This document shows, piece by piece, positions 54,317-63,105 of a DNA stretch of 64,000 nucleotides (its first letter is position 1; the number at the start of each line of letters is the position of its first letter). Below the pieces are notes generated by a model. That model had not been told where the DNA came from, made no database searches, and saw only the letters and a list, made by a program, of their open reading frames with translations. The stretch comes from an uncultured Flavobacteriales bacterium (GTDB taxonomy: Bacteria; Bacteroidota; Bacteroidia; Flavobacteriales; CAJXXR01): contig CAJXXR010000012.1 of the NCBI GenBank assembly GCA_913063375.1, forward strand, positions 1-64,000, given 5' to 3'. The position numbers were made by a program, and so were the translations under genes.

Positions 54317-55372
54317 ATGAAAAAGAGATTTACTTCTGTTTTAATAGCAGTTCTGGTATTATTTTCATCCAACTTGATTGCTCAAACAAATATGTTTACT
54401 GTGAGTCCATATGACACCTATTTTAGGACCGTAGATACAACTAGTATGACCGTTCTAGATTCTGTTCTTTTAACCTCTTCTGTTGGTACAATTACTGGTG
54501 GTAATGGTTTATCTGTACGTCCTTGTTCTGGTGAGGTTTATATAGCATATAAAGTTAGTGGATTTACAAATAGACAATTAGGTATTGTAAATCCATTGTC
54601 AGGAGTAATCAGTCCTGTAGGAGATATGGGAGATAAAGCGGCTAGTATCGCTTTTGGTGATTATAATCATTTGTACGCAGTCACAGGTGATGGTGGTAGT
54701 AATTCTGAAAAACTTTTTAAGGTGAATCTTACCACAGGATTAATGACCTTTTTTAGTAATTATGGGAATGGATCTGATGGGGAAAGTATTGCTTTCTGTT
54801 CAGATAATGGAAAAATATATCACTGGAGTGGACGTGATACTAATCCCGCTATGGAATCTACGGATACCATAACAGGTGTAACCACTTCAATAACGCGTAC
54901 TGGATATAATTATGATGAGGTTTTTGGGGCCGTTTATATAGGTTCTGGTGAATTTTTATTAACAAATTTGGATATGGAAACTATCCTCGTTGATACGACT
55001 GGTTTTGCGGTATTGACAGGTAGTACTACCTATTACTATAAGGGCTTAGCATTTCCTATTACTCCCTCTTTAGAATGTGAAATATTTGATTTTTCAGCTA
55101 TTCAAGAACAGGCAAAGGATTATACAGGTGCTGCCTTGGATTTAGATACTGTTTTTTCTATAATTTTCTTATCGGAACAAGCTGAGGTAGAATACACCCT
55201 TTATAATGATGAAGGAACGGAAATGAGTAATGATTCTATTAGCAATGTAACGACCTTCCAATTGGATATGAGTGCGTATGATCCAGGGACGTATTATTTA
55301 CATGTTATAGCTGATGGTACTGTCCATGTTGTGAAAATTGTAATTCCAGGGATTCCTGAAGAAGAGGGGTAA
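54317..55372 (+). CDS. secreted propeller-like protein with T9SS-like tail
   Basis: A 351-residue exported protein with signal peptide 1-22 (ending LIAQ). Residues 25-245 contain repeated strands (GNGLSVRPCSGEVYIAYKV, IAFGDYNHLYAVTGDGG, IAFCSDNGKIYHWSG) that fit a beta propeller. The last 90 residues resemble a sorting domain (FSIIFLSEQAEVEYTLYNDEG, DMSAYDPGTYYLHV, VHVVKIVIPG) but lack the PNP motif and carry an acidic tail EEEG. Whether it is exported by T9SS is therefore uncertain. A strong terminator follows. Confidence 0.7.
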   Translation: MKKRFTSVLIAVLVLFSSNLIAQTNMFTVSPYDTYFRTVDTTSMTVLDSVLLTSSVGTITGGNGLSVRPCSGEVYIAYKVSGFTNRQLGIVNPLSGVISPVGDMGDKAASIAFGDYNHLYAVTGDGGSNSEKLFKVNLTTGLMTFFSNYGNGSDGESIAFCSDNGKIYHWSGRDTNPAMESTDTITGVTTSITRTGYNYDEVFGAVYIGSGEFLLTNLDMETILVDTTGFAVLTGSTTYYYKGLAFPITPSLECEIFDFSAIQEQAKDYTGAALDLDTVFSIIFLSEQAEVEYTLYNDEGTEMSNDSISNVTTFQLDMSAYDPGTYYLHVIADGTVHVVKIVIPGIPEEEG

Positions 55373-55445
55373 TGTAGGGATGACTTTTCGTACTTCTTGT
55401 AATCTCTTTGTATGCCTACAATAATCTATCAAACCATTTAATAAC

Positions 55446-55479
55446 AAAAAAGCTTCTCAGTAAATGAGAAGCTTTTTTT
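55446..55479 (+). terminator. intrinsic terminator
   Basis: AAGCTTCTCA - GTAAA - TGAGAAGCTT stem with A-run and T-run, about 75 bases after the stop of the propeller-like protein gene. Confidence 0.88.
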
Positions 55480-55609
55480 GTGGGGTTTTCCCAAAGCTTC
55501 GGAAGTACACTTGAATAAGAATATGGATTCATTTGGGCAGTAATAGCATCACTTTCTTTTTTTGTGGTTACAATATCTAACTTTCAGGAATAAACTCATT
55601 CAAATTTCG

Positions 55610-55617
55610 TAAATTTG
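55610..55617 (+). promoter_or_regulatory. possible -7 box of the metal-uptake operon
   Basis: TAAATTTG fits TAnnTTTG and lies 10 bases before the ATG at 55628, which would give a nearly leaderless message. The TTG box is not clear. Confidence 0.4.
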
Positions 55618-55627
55618 CAACCATCTG

Positions 55628-55972
55628 ATGAAGATTTGGACTTATATATTAACCATTACAGTGATCTTTCTCTCGGTAAAACCAGGAATAGACACTATTA
55701 CGTTTTCGTCAGAAAGCCAGCAAACCTGTTGCTTAAAAAGTACGTACAATCCAATTTCTGAAAATCATGAATCGGATAACAGGAGTGAACAAGAATCAAA
55801 CGGAATGTGTAATCCATTTCAGGCTTGTTGTTCATGCAATTTGGTAGATGTAGTTTTCCCTTTTTATCAAACGCTAAGAATGGGGATTTCATCCGAACAG
55901 TATTTTGGTTATCAATCATTTATTTCTTCTAATTTCATTTCTGACTTTTGGCAACCGCCTCAATTTGTTTAA
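55628..55972 (+). CDS. DUF6660-like small Cys-rich exported protein
   Basis: A 114-residue protein with an N-terminal hydrophobic segment (5-17, signal peptide or anchor) and Cys residues at 34, 35, 61, 67, 68 and 70 (TCCLK, MCNPFQACCSC). The pattern and its place before an HMA protein and a TonB receptor match DUF6660 proteins of Flavobacteriia. It probably binds a soft metal in the periplasm. Seventy-odd bases separate it from the HMA gene, in the same orientation. Confidence 0.7.
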   Translation: MKIWTYILTITVIFLSVKPGIDTITFSSESQQTCCLKSTYNPISENHESDNRSEQESNGMCNPFQACCSCNLVDVVFPFYQTLRMGISSEQYFGYQSFISSNFISDFWQPPQFV

Positions 55973-56044
55973 CAACATTTTCAATTACACAAAAGAACTA
56001 AGTCTTCGGTTCAATTTTCAGTTAAACAACTTAAAATCAGAGAA

Positions 56045-56392
56045 ATGAAATTTTCAAATCTTTTAGTATTGGCTTTTATATTTATGTTAGCCTCTACAAC
56101 CACTAGTATTGCTCAAACAACTAATGAAGAAGTACAAGTCACAGAAACTACACTAAAAATTACTGCCAAGGTAAAAGGAGTTACTTGTTCAACAGATCTA
56201 AAAACGATTTCGGGAAATGTTGAAAAATTGGAAGGCGTTAGCACTTGTACAGTTGGGAAAGCAGGCGCTACAAGTACTTTTGAGATAGAATATAATCCAG
56301 CTTTGATTACAGAGGAGGAAATATATGCTGCCATCCAAAATACAAGTGGTTGTAAAAATCCAGACGATAGGCCTTATAAGGTAAAACAGTAA
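56045..56392 (+). CDS. periplasmic HMA-domain protein with altered metal motif
   Basis: A 115-residue exported protein: signal peptide 1-24 (ending SIAQ) and one HMA-like ferredoxin fold at 36-105. The usual GMxCxxC metal motif reads GVTCSTD (Cys48, Asp51), so the second Cys is replaced. Other Cys are at 68 and 103. It lies 64 bases before the TonB receptor gene and is probably a periplasmic partner for the same metal or ligand. Confidence 0.82.
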   Translation: MKFSNLLVLAFIFMLASTTTSIAQTTNEEVQVTETTLKITAKVKGVTCSTDLKTISGNVEKLEGVSTCTVGKAGATSTFEIEYNPALITEEEIYAAIQNTSGCKNPDDRPYKVKQ

Positions 56393-56456
56393 ACAGATGT
56401 AAGGTAAAGTGTAATTTGAATTGCGCTTTGCTCTTCCATTATTTAACTAAGTAACA

Positions 56457-58682
56457 ATGATAAAATATCTAATCATTGTTGGTTTACTGTTTCCGTATGC
56501 CTTGTTCTCACAAAGTATTTTAGGAAAAGTAACCGACGAATATAATGAACCGCTTGTAAGTGCTAGTGTGTATTGGGCAAATACAATAGTAGGAACAACG
56601 ACGAATGTTAATGGTGAATTCGAACTTTCTACGAAAAATATATCGCCAAAATTACTTATAGCTAGTTACGTTGGTCATACTGCCGATACGCTCAAAATTA
56701 CGAATCAAACATTTGTTAATTTCAAGTTAAAAGGGGCTCAAACGATCGATGAAATCGTTCTTGAAAGTCAGAAAGACGGCGTTATTATTTTAAATAAATC
56801 CCCGATAAAGACAGAACTGATTACACAGACTGAATTGGGTAAAACTGCATGTTGTGATCTGGCCGGTTGTTTTGATACACAAGCGACGGTTCAGCCTCAA
56901 ACAACGAATGTAATCACCAATTCAAAAGAACTTCGTATTCTAGGTCTATCTGGTGTTTACAGTCAAGTTTTGATTGATGGGTTTCCAATGACTCAAGGTT
57001 TGACCTATACCTATGGTATTAGTAGTATTCCAGGTACTTTGGTGGATAATATCTATGTTTCAAAAGGAGCTAATAGTGTTTTACAAGGGTTTGAAAGCAT
57101 TAGTGGACAAATAAATGTAGAAACCAAGGAACCTGACAATACAGATAAACTTTTGCTGAATGCTTATATCAATTCCTTTGCGGAAAAGCAGTTGAATGCC
57201 AACTATGCGTTTAAAAAAGGTAAATGGAGTAATTTGACAGCTGTGCATTCTGTGCAGCCAGCAAATGAATCTGATAGGGATAATGATAATTTTCTCGATG
57301 TTCCTAAGCTCACTCGATATATGGTTTTCAACAAACTTAAATATGGAAATGAGAAGGACTGGGGTTGGAAAAGTAGTATTGCCTTACGATTCGTTAATGA
57401 ACAGCGAATTGGTGGACAAACCTTTTTTAATGAAGATACCGACCAAGGAAGCAATTTGGTTTATGGACAAACTGTAAATATAAACCAACCTGAAATTCAG
57501 ACAAAAACCGGATTTCGGTTAAACGACCGTAACAACTTTGTTTTGTACGTTTCAAGCTTTTATCAAGATCAAAAATCCTATTTTGGAACTGTAAAATATG
57601 ATGCGAATCAGACTAGTTTGTATGGAAAACTACTGTATGAATATTCTTATGGTGAAAACTCTTTAAAAACAGGGTTCAGCTATCGACATTTGAATTTGGA
57701 TGAGGATATCGCGTTTACAGATAATTCATTACAAAGAACCTATGAAGGTAGCTATTTGAGGCAAGAGAAAATAGCAGGCGCATTTGCTGAAAACACCTTG
57801 AAATTCTTAGATGACAAACTAACTTGGATTACTGGATTACGTGTGGATAATCATAATCAGTTTGGTACTAAAGTGACCCCTCGTACACTGTTGAAATGGG
57901 ACCTTGCACCAAATACAATTGTGCGTGCAAATATTGGAACAGGATGGCGAACAGTAAATTTATTTAGCGAAAACATCAATCTACTTGTAAGTTCAAGAGA
58001 TATTGTTTTTGCTGAAGAATTACAACCTGAAAAAGCTTGGAACTCGGGGATCAACCTTACTCAGAAATTTAATGGAAAGAATGTTTCAGGTTTCTTTAGT
58101 ATGGACTATTACCGAACCGATTTTCAGAACCAAATTTTCCCCGATTATGATTCAGACCCAACAAAGGCAATCATTGAAAATTTTGAAGGAAAAAGTGTAA
58201 GCAATACTTTTCAAGCAGAAGTATATCTTAAATTATGGAAACAATTTGAATTTAAGACTGGTTACAGCTTCTTAGATGTTTATAAAGAGGTTGATGGACA
58301 AAAGATTCTTCTTCCTTTTAATTCAAGACATAAGGTGGTTACAACTTTAGGGTATAAACCTTTATCCAATAAATTTCACATTGATATGAACTTCCATTGG
58401 TATGGTGAACAGCGATTGCCAAATACGCAAGGTATTCCAGTTGATCTTAGAGGACCTGATTATTCAGAAAATTATGTACTTGTAAATTCTCAGGTCACTT
58501 ATAACTTCAAGAAATATGAATTGTATGCTGGATGTGAGAATATTTTTAATTTTAGGCAAGAACGACCAATTACAGGATGGCAAGACCCATTTGGACAGTA
58601 TTTTGATACCAGTTCTGTTTGGGGCCCCACTCGAGGAAGGGAATTGTATGTAGGATTCAGATATAGTATTTCAAAATCCTAA
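56457..58682 (+). CDS. TonB-dependent receptor with Cys-rich plug
   Basis: A 741-residue outer-membrane receptor. Signal peptide 1-19, a CarboxypepD-reg-like domain 20-95, a plug domain about 115-225 and a 22-strand-type barrel to the C-terminal aromatic strand. The plug contains TACCDLAGCFDT (Cys132, Cys133, Cys138), a motif not usual for siderophore receptors and suited to a soft metal such as copper or mercury. With the DUF6660 and HMA genes it forms a three-gene set for metal or metallophore uptake across the outer membrane. The ligand is inferred. Confidence 0.9.
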   Translation: MIKYLIIVGLLFPYALFSQSILGKVTDEYNEPLVSASVYWANTIVGTTTNVNGEFELSTKNISPKLLIASYVGHTADTLKITNQTFVNFKLKGAQTIDEIVLESQKDGVIILNKSPIKTELITQTELGKTACCDLAGCFDTQATVQPQTTNVITNSKELRILGLSGVYSQVLIDGFPMTQGLTYTYGISSIPGTLVDNIYVSKGANSVLQGFESISGQINVETKEPDNTDKLLLNAYINSFAEKQLNANYAFKKGKWSNLTAVHSVQPANESDRDNDNFLDVPKLTRYMVFNKLKYGNEKDWGWKSSIALRFVNEQRIGGQTFFNEDTDQGSNLVYGQTVNINQPEIQTKTGFRLNDRNNFVLYVSSFYQDQKSYFGTVKYDANQTSLYGKLLYEYSYGENSLKTGFSYRHLNLDEDIAFTDNSLQRTYEGSYLRQEKIAGAFAENTLKFLDDKLTWITGLRVDNHNQFGTKVTPRTLLKWDLAPNTIVRANIGTGWRTVNLFSENINLLVSSRDIVFAEELQPEKAWNSGINLTQKFNGKNVSGFFSMDYYRTDFQNQIFPDYDSDPTKAIIENFEGKSVSNTFQAEVYLKLWKQFEFKTGYSFLDVYKEVDGQKILLPFNSRHKVVTTLGYKPLSNKFHIDMNFHWYGEQRLPNTQGIPVDLRGPDYSENYVLVNSQVTYNFKKYELYAGCENIFNFRQERPITGWQDPFGQYFDTSSVWGPTRGRELYVGFRYSISKS

Positions 58683-58769
58683 GCCTATGCTGAAGTGAAT
58701 AATGCCACAACCTAAGTAGTGTGATTAATGACCTCTTAGGTACTATTTTAAAACGTGAACTATTCGTGT

Positions 58770-58801
58770 AGCCCTCTCTGTATAAGAGAGGGCTTTTTTT
58801 G
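58770..58801 (+). terminator. intrinsic terminator of the receptor operon
   Basis: AGCCCTCTCT - GTATA - AGAGAGGGCT perfect 10-bp stem followed by a run of Ts. Confidence 0.92.
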
Positions 58802-58963
58802 TGTCTTTACTTTTTTTTGATATGCTTTTAGAGTTTTGATTAAGTATTGAAATCATCCTTTTAATAAATGGTTTCGACTTAGAAAGACCAATTTGCCATC
58901 CATCTTCTTTGACGGCATGTATGAAATGAATACATTGTTAGATATTTTTAATATTTTATTTTT

Positions 58964-58982
58964 CAATCTTTCAATCTTTCAA
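58964..58982 (+). repeat. short tandem repeat at a start codon
   Basis: Two copies of CAATCTTT and a partial third end one base before the ATG at 58984. A pyrimidine-rich repeat in this place could change leader length by slippage. Confidence 0.6.
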
Positions 58983-58983
58983 A

Positions 58984-60756
58984 ATGAAATACATACATCT
59001 ATTTTTACTACTAGTTTCTTTCAACTTTTCTGCGTTGGCTCAAATTGAATCTTTTGAATGGGTTAAAAATTTGCAGGCAGATGATAATATTTATAATACT
59101 GCTTCACAACTGGATGATCAGGGTAATTTATTTGTAGCTGGGAAATTTAACGATAGCCTGGACCTAGACCCAAGTACAGGCTGGGATTTATTGAACTCCA
59201 TAGATTTATTTTATTCCGAATTGATTGGAAGTGATTCTGATGGATATTTAGCTAAATATTCGCCAGAGGGAACGTTATTATGGGTAAAGCAATTTGAATC
59301 ATTTGGCAATGTTATGATAAATTCAATACAATTTGATGAAATGCAAAATATTGTCATTGCAGGTGTTTTTAGAGGAAAAGTAGATTTTGACCCAGGTCCG
59401 GATTCAACCTTTTATACTTCCCCAGAAACAAATGCCCAGCATGCTTTTATTGCGAAATTGGATAGCGTTGGGGATTTTCTTTGGGCAATTGAGTATCCAA
59501 ATTCAGCTGTATTATCAATGGATATTGACGGCTTGGGGAATATTTATTCTACTGGATATTTTCATGATAACATCGATTTCGATCCAAGTGAAGCTGAATT
59601 TTTCCTTTATTTAGGATACTTCATTAGCTCGGAAACTTTTATACTGAAACTAGATGGTAATGGTCAGTTTGTTTGGGTTAAAAAAATTAATGGTTCCATT
59701 CCACATCCCTATCATTATAATTTGGGATACCATTTAGCGTTGGATAATGATTTTAATATTATGATTTCCGGGAATTCCATTGGCCCAGCAGACTTTGATC
59801 CAGATAATACTAATCAGTATATTCTAGGAGAACAAGAAGCTCAGATTATATATTTTTGCAAATTAGACAGTAGTGGTACTTTTTTATGGGCTAAGAGTAT
59901 TGATTGTGGATTAGATATAGGCCCTGGAAGTCATTTAACCAATGCCAGCAGTTCAATTATTGATGGTATGAATAACAGTTATACTGCGATTAATTTCGGA
60001 GATAGTCTGAATATCAATACAGGTCAAGAAACCCTTAATATAACATCATTAGAGTATGGTAATACCCTAATATTAAAGCTAGACAGTTCAGGGAGTTATT
60101 TATGGCATAAATCCTTTTTGAGTACATATTATGGTATAATTTGGGATATAGCAGTTGATCAATTAGGGGATGTATATTCAACGGGAATTTTTGGTGATGA
60201 AATGGACTTCGACCCTGGTGTAGATAGTTTTATTTTGGTTGCCGACAGTATGGGGGGAGCATTTATAAATAAATTGAATAGTGATGGGGCCTTTCAATGG
60301 GCACATAAAATAACCAGTGAAAATGGAAATGTAGAAGGGTTAGCCCTGTGTGTTGATGACAGTTTTGAAGTGTATACTTCTGGTGTATTTGCTGGATATA
60401 CGGATTTTGGAATAGGTACTCCTAACCAATTTCTAGAAGGAGGACTTCAATACAGTGTTTTCATTCATAAAATTAGTCAATCGATTTCAACGGTTGGAAT
60501 TGAAGAGTATCCTGACCCCCTTTCTCTTAATATATGCCCTAACCCTGCTAGATTTAATGTTAACATTAAATGTGATTTAATGAACAATGAAGCGCTGTAT
60601 TTTGTTGATTTATTCGGAAGGAAAATTGAAAAATTGGACCTTAAGGGTAAAGATGAGATTAGTTTTGATGTTTCTAGTTATCCTTCAGGAATGTATTTTA
60701 TACAGGTAGAAATTGATGGGAAACTATTACAAAGTGAAAAGTTTATAATAGAGTAA
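58984..60756 (+). CDS. SBBP-type propeller T9SS protein (copy 2)
   Basis: A 590-residue paralogue of the 44580 gene with the same layout: signal peptide to about 20 (ending ALAQ), about ten blades with DFDP turns, then sorting domain NICPNPARF to SEKFIIE. Long blocks are nearly the same in both proteins (FEVYTSGVFAGYTDFGIG in part, WAHKITSENG, STVGIEE). The CTD has one Cys in the PNP strand (NICPNPA). It lies 18 bases before a barrel-like protein gene, probably one transcript. Confidence 0.86.
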   Translation: MKYIHLFLLLVSFNFSALAQIESFEWVKNLQADDNIYNTASQLDDQGNLFVAGKFNDSLDLDPSTGWDLLNSIDLFYSELIGSDSDGYLAKYSPEGTLLWVKQFESFGNVMINSIQFDEMQNIVIAGVFRGKVDFDPGPDSTFYTSPETNAQHAFIAKLDSVGDFLWAIEYPNSAVLSMDIDGLGNIYSTGYFHDNIDFDPSEAEFFLYLGYFISSETFILKLDGNGQFVWVKKINGSIPHPYHYNLGYHLALDNDFNIMISGNSIGPADFDPDNTNQYILGEQEAQIIYFCKLDSSGTFLWAKSIDCGLDIGPGSHLTNASSSIIDGMNNSYTAINFGDSLNINTGQETLNITSLEYGNTLILKLDSSGSYLWHKSFLSTYYGIIWDIAVDQLGDVYSTGIFGDEMDFDPGVDSFILVADSMGGAFINKLNSDGAFQWAHKITSENGNVEGLALCVDDSFEVYTSGVFAGYTDFGIGTPNQFLEGGLQYSVFIHKISQSISTVGIEEYPDPLSLNICPNPARFNVNIKCDLMNNEALYFVDLFGRKIEKLDLKGKDEISFDVSSYPSGMYFIQVEIDGKLLQSEKFIIE

Positions 60757-60773
60757 TAGTTAAATTAATAAAG

Positions 60774-61442
60774 ATGAGAAGATTTACTTTAGGTATAGCC
60801 TGTTTATGCTGTTTCAACTTATATGCCCAGAATATTGAGGTTGTAGGTGGCGTTAATCAAAATAATTTTTATGACTCTTTCGGCGTTGAAAATTTTAGCG
60901 ATCATTCTAGTTCATCTTATTCTTCTGGTTTAGGATACACCTTTGGAGTGGGGATTGAGGAGTTAAAAATAGGTTGGTTGAATCTGAGATTCACACTTGG
61001 CTTAGAAAGATATTCTGGTGAAATAGAATTAAGTGAAGAGTCATATGTTTGGAGCCAAAGTCTAGAAGCCGAAATTGAAAAGACCGTTTTTTCCTTTGGA
61101 TTTTATCCTTTAAATTTTAAAATTCTAGATAAGATTGATGTGAATTTGGGTTCTGAGGTATCCTGGTTAATAAATGAGAATGTCAAAGGAACTACCAGTG
61201 TTTATGGCGATTTGGTGCAATATGAAAATAAGGATTTAAATGATTTTGATGATGAATTCAATAGTCAAACTTATTTTGGATTTGCAGGAAGACTAGCGTA
61301 TGATATTAAGCTATCAGAAAAATTTACATTATCACCACAGTATGTTTATTACTTGGGCTTATTGGAGGAATTTGAAGGGTTTCTGGGGAATACATCTTCA
61401 TTTAGACAACATTTTAGTATTGGCATTCAAAAAGCCTTATAA
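60774..61442 (+). CDS. outer-membrane barrel-like protein
   Basis: A 222-residue exported protein with signal peptide 1-19 (ending NLYAQ). The body has a series of amphipathic strands (LGYTFGVGIEEL, LNLRFTLGLERY, KTVFSFGFYPLNF, VNLGSEVSWLI, FTLSPQYVYYLGLL) and ends with QHFSIGIQKAL, consistent with an 8- to 10-strand barrel. No T9SS sorting domain. Close to the propeller gene (17 bases between), so it may help to hold or export it. Confidence 0.72.
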   Translation: MRRFTLGIACLCCFNLYAQNIEVVGGVNQNNFYDSFGVENFSDHSSSSYSSGLGYTFGVGIEELKIGWLNLRFTLGLERYSGEIELSEESYVWSQSLEAEIEKTVFSFGFYPLNFKILDKIDVNLGSEVSWLINENVKGTTSVYGDLVQYENKDLNDFDDEFNSQTYFGFAGRLAYDIKLSEKFTLSPQYVYYLGLLEEFEGFLGNTSSFRQHFSIGIQKAL

Positions 61443-61591
61443 TTATCACATCTGATATTGTTTCATAGTTTGCAATAGTTACAATCTTATAGATTCTCCT
61501 TAGTTATTAAGAGGGCTTTTGATTTTTTGCTGATGATTGAAGAGACAAAACTTTGGTGTTCTGCTAACCCAGCTATACGTTTTGCATGTAG

Positions 61592-62581
61592 TTAGTTTTG
61601 GTTTATTTTCATTTCAATTGCACTATGTTCTTTTTCGCAAACCCAAATTTTTCGTGTGAATTTTGATTTTCCTCTTTTTTGAACTGTGCAAAAATCATGA
61701 ATTTTTAGCCCTGATTTTTTGATTATTGTTCCAATATCTGAAATGGATACAATTACAATCCGACCTGTTAGTTTTGCTGTTGATTCAATGATATTTTCGG
61801 TGATAGAATCAGTGGAGTAACTGAATAAATTATACGGAAGGTCTATGATAGCGGCACCGTACTTTTTGTCCAAGTACTTAACATCTGAACAATATACGGT
61901 AGACGTATAATTAAAATGAGCAAGGTTTTGTCTTGAGTGTTGACAAGTTTTGGCGTTAATGTCACATCCTTCTATGTTGAAGCCTGAAATACAAGCTTCT
62001 AACATTATTGTACCTACTCCGCAACAAACGTCCAATAGATTATTATCCGTTTTCCCTGTTGATGCCATGCTAACCAGGGTTTTAGCAATTATCATGCATA
62101 TAGAATTGCTAAATGAACAAGGTTTTTTGTTGTGTTTAAGCCAGGCGGTATTCTGTTTTGTTAAAACTCCGAAATACCATAAATTTTGGTAATGGCATAT
62201 AGCGTATGTAATGGAAGGATTATTAAAATTGGGAAAACCGTCTATCCGATATCCAATATCTTTTAACTTTTCACGTCTTTCGGGTCTTTCTGCAGCATCA
62301 CCATCCAATTTCAGGTATTCTACTTTAAATCCTTCAACACGAATATTTTTTCCCTGGATGGTTTTTAATAGTTCGGGATAATTCTCTGAGGACGCAATTA
62401 TCTCAAATCTGTTTTTTATAAAAGGGCTTATCGAAGGATCAACTTTGACATTCGAAAACAGTACTTTATTCCTTTCTTCTTTATCAAAAATTTGCCTTGA
62501 TTCCAACTTACATAACTCGTTATGATGATAGTCGTATTTAAAGGAATATATGTAGTTGTTATTGTGAGTCAATTGTGTCAA
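61592..62581 (-). CDS. TRM11-family SAM-dependent methyltransferase
   Basis: A 329-residue protein: N-terminal domain to about 160, then a Rossmann methyltransferase with SAM loop LLDVCCGVGTIMLEA (about 182-196), GCDINAKTC, and catalytic IIDLPYNLF, the D(L/P)PY motif used for N-methylation of RNA bases. This order fits TRM11-like proteins that modify tRNA guanosine, but the THUMP part is not clear. The start is TTG at 62581; the frame is closed upstream by a stop within five codons. A TAACTTTG -7 box (minus) at 62604-62611 supports this start. Confidence 0.8.
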   Translation of the reverse strand: MTQLTHNNNYIYSFKYDYHHNELCKLESRQIFDKEERNKVLFSNVKVDPSISPFIKNRFEIIASSENYPELLKTIQGKNIRVEGFKVEYLKLDGDAAERPERREKLKDIGYRIDGFPNFNNPSITYAICHYQNLWYFGVLTKQNTAWLKHNKKPCSFSNSICMIIAKTLVSMASTGKTDNNLLDVCCGVGTIMLEACISGFNIEGCDINAKTCQHSRQNLAHFNYTSTVYCSDVKYLDKKYGAAIIDLPYNLFSYSTDSITENIIESTAKLTGRIVIVSISDIGTIIKKSGLKIHDFCTVQKRGKSKFTRKIWVCEKEHSAIEMKINQN

Positions 62582-62623
62582 GTAGGTGCTTTTTTAATTG
62601 CATCAAAGTTATTCAATGAAAGC

Positions 62624-62665
62624 TATAATGCTGCTAAATAACATAGGTTATTTAGCAGCATTATA
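62624..62665. repeat. perfect 19-bp inverted repeat (hairpin)
   Basis: TATAATGCTGCTAAATAAC - ATAG - GTTATTTAGCAGCATTATA. A T-rich stretch follows only on the plus strand. No gene on the plus strand ends here. It may be a terminator for an unseen transcript, or a protein-binding or structural dyad 43 bases before the methyltransferase start. Confidence 0.75.
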
Positions 62666-62825
62666 TTTTATTCCAAATCTATGAGTTCATTGGGACTCTT
62701 AATAATTAAAATATTGTTAATTATAACTCTCGTGCATGTTGCGCATGGGAAGTAATAAGTATACCTACAGCATTTTTTTAAAGTATCCATAAACAAAAAT
62801 CTACTCTAATAAATGAGAAGCTTTT

Positions 62826-62900
62826 CGGTGGGACCACTTGGGTTCGAATCATGAATTATTTGATTATGAGGAAACTGTCTTTATGGGTTTAGTTTATTGA
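62826..62900 (-). pseudogene. degraded tRNA-like sequence (CAT anticodon)
   Basis: Read on the minus strand, a T loop TTCGAAC, a 5-base variable region and an anticodon loop CTCATAA (anticodon CAT, plus positions 62866-62868) occur at the exact tRNA spacing. The T stem pairs at only 3-4 of 5 positions, the anticodon stem at 2 of 5, and the acceptor and D arms are lost. It looks like a dead tRNA-Met/Ile(CAT) copy next to a decayed terminator. Confidence 0.4.
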
Positions 62901-63105
62901 CTTATTGATTTACACGCTTACTCTGATATAATTTTAGGGTTTGGTAAGGTATTGAAGTCGTGGTATACATAAATATAGTGTGACTTCAAAAGACTAAATT
63001 ACAGCCCAAATTATTTACAGATTTCAGACTTTGCAAAGAGATGATTAAGTAATATGCATAGGGTATCCTTACTTTACTTATAGCTTTTTTAAGTATTACT
63101 AATAC

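Larger units (their letters stand above)
58683..58983. other. intergenic region with terminator and short tandem repeat
   Basis: About 300 bases. It holds the terminator at 58770-58800, a stretch (58818-58854) that resembles the intergenic DNA at 62924-62959, and a tandem repeat CAATCTTT (58964-58971, 58972-58979, then CAA) directly before the next ATG. Confidence 0.55.
62582..63105. other. intergenic region with long hairpin and tRNA-like remnant
   Basis: About 520 bases without a coding frame. It contains the 19-bp hairpin at 62624-62665, a decayed copy of a terminator-like stretch (62795-62825), a tRNA-like remnant (62826-62900) and a stretch similar to the intergenic DNA at 58818-58854 (62924-62959). 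Confidence 0.5.
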
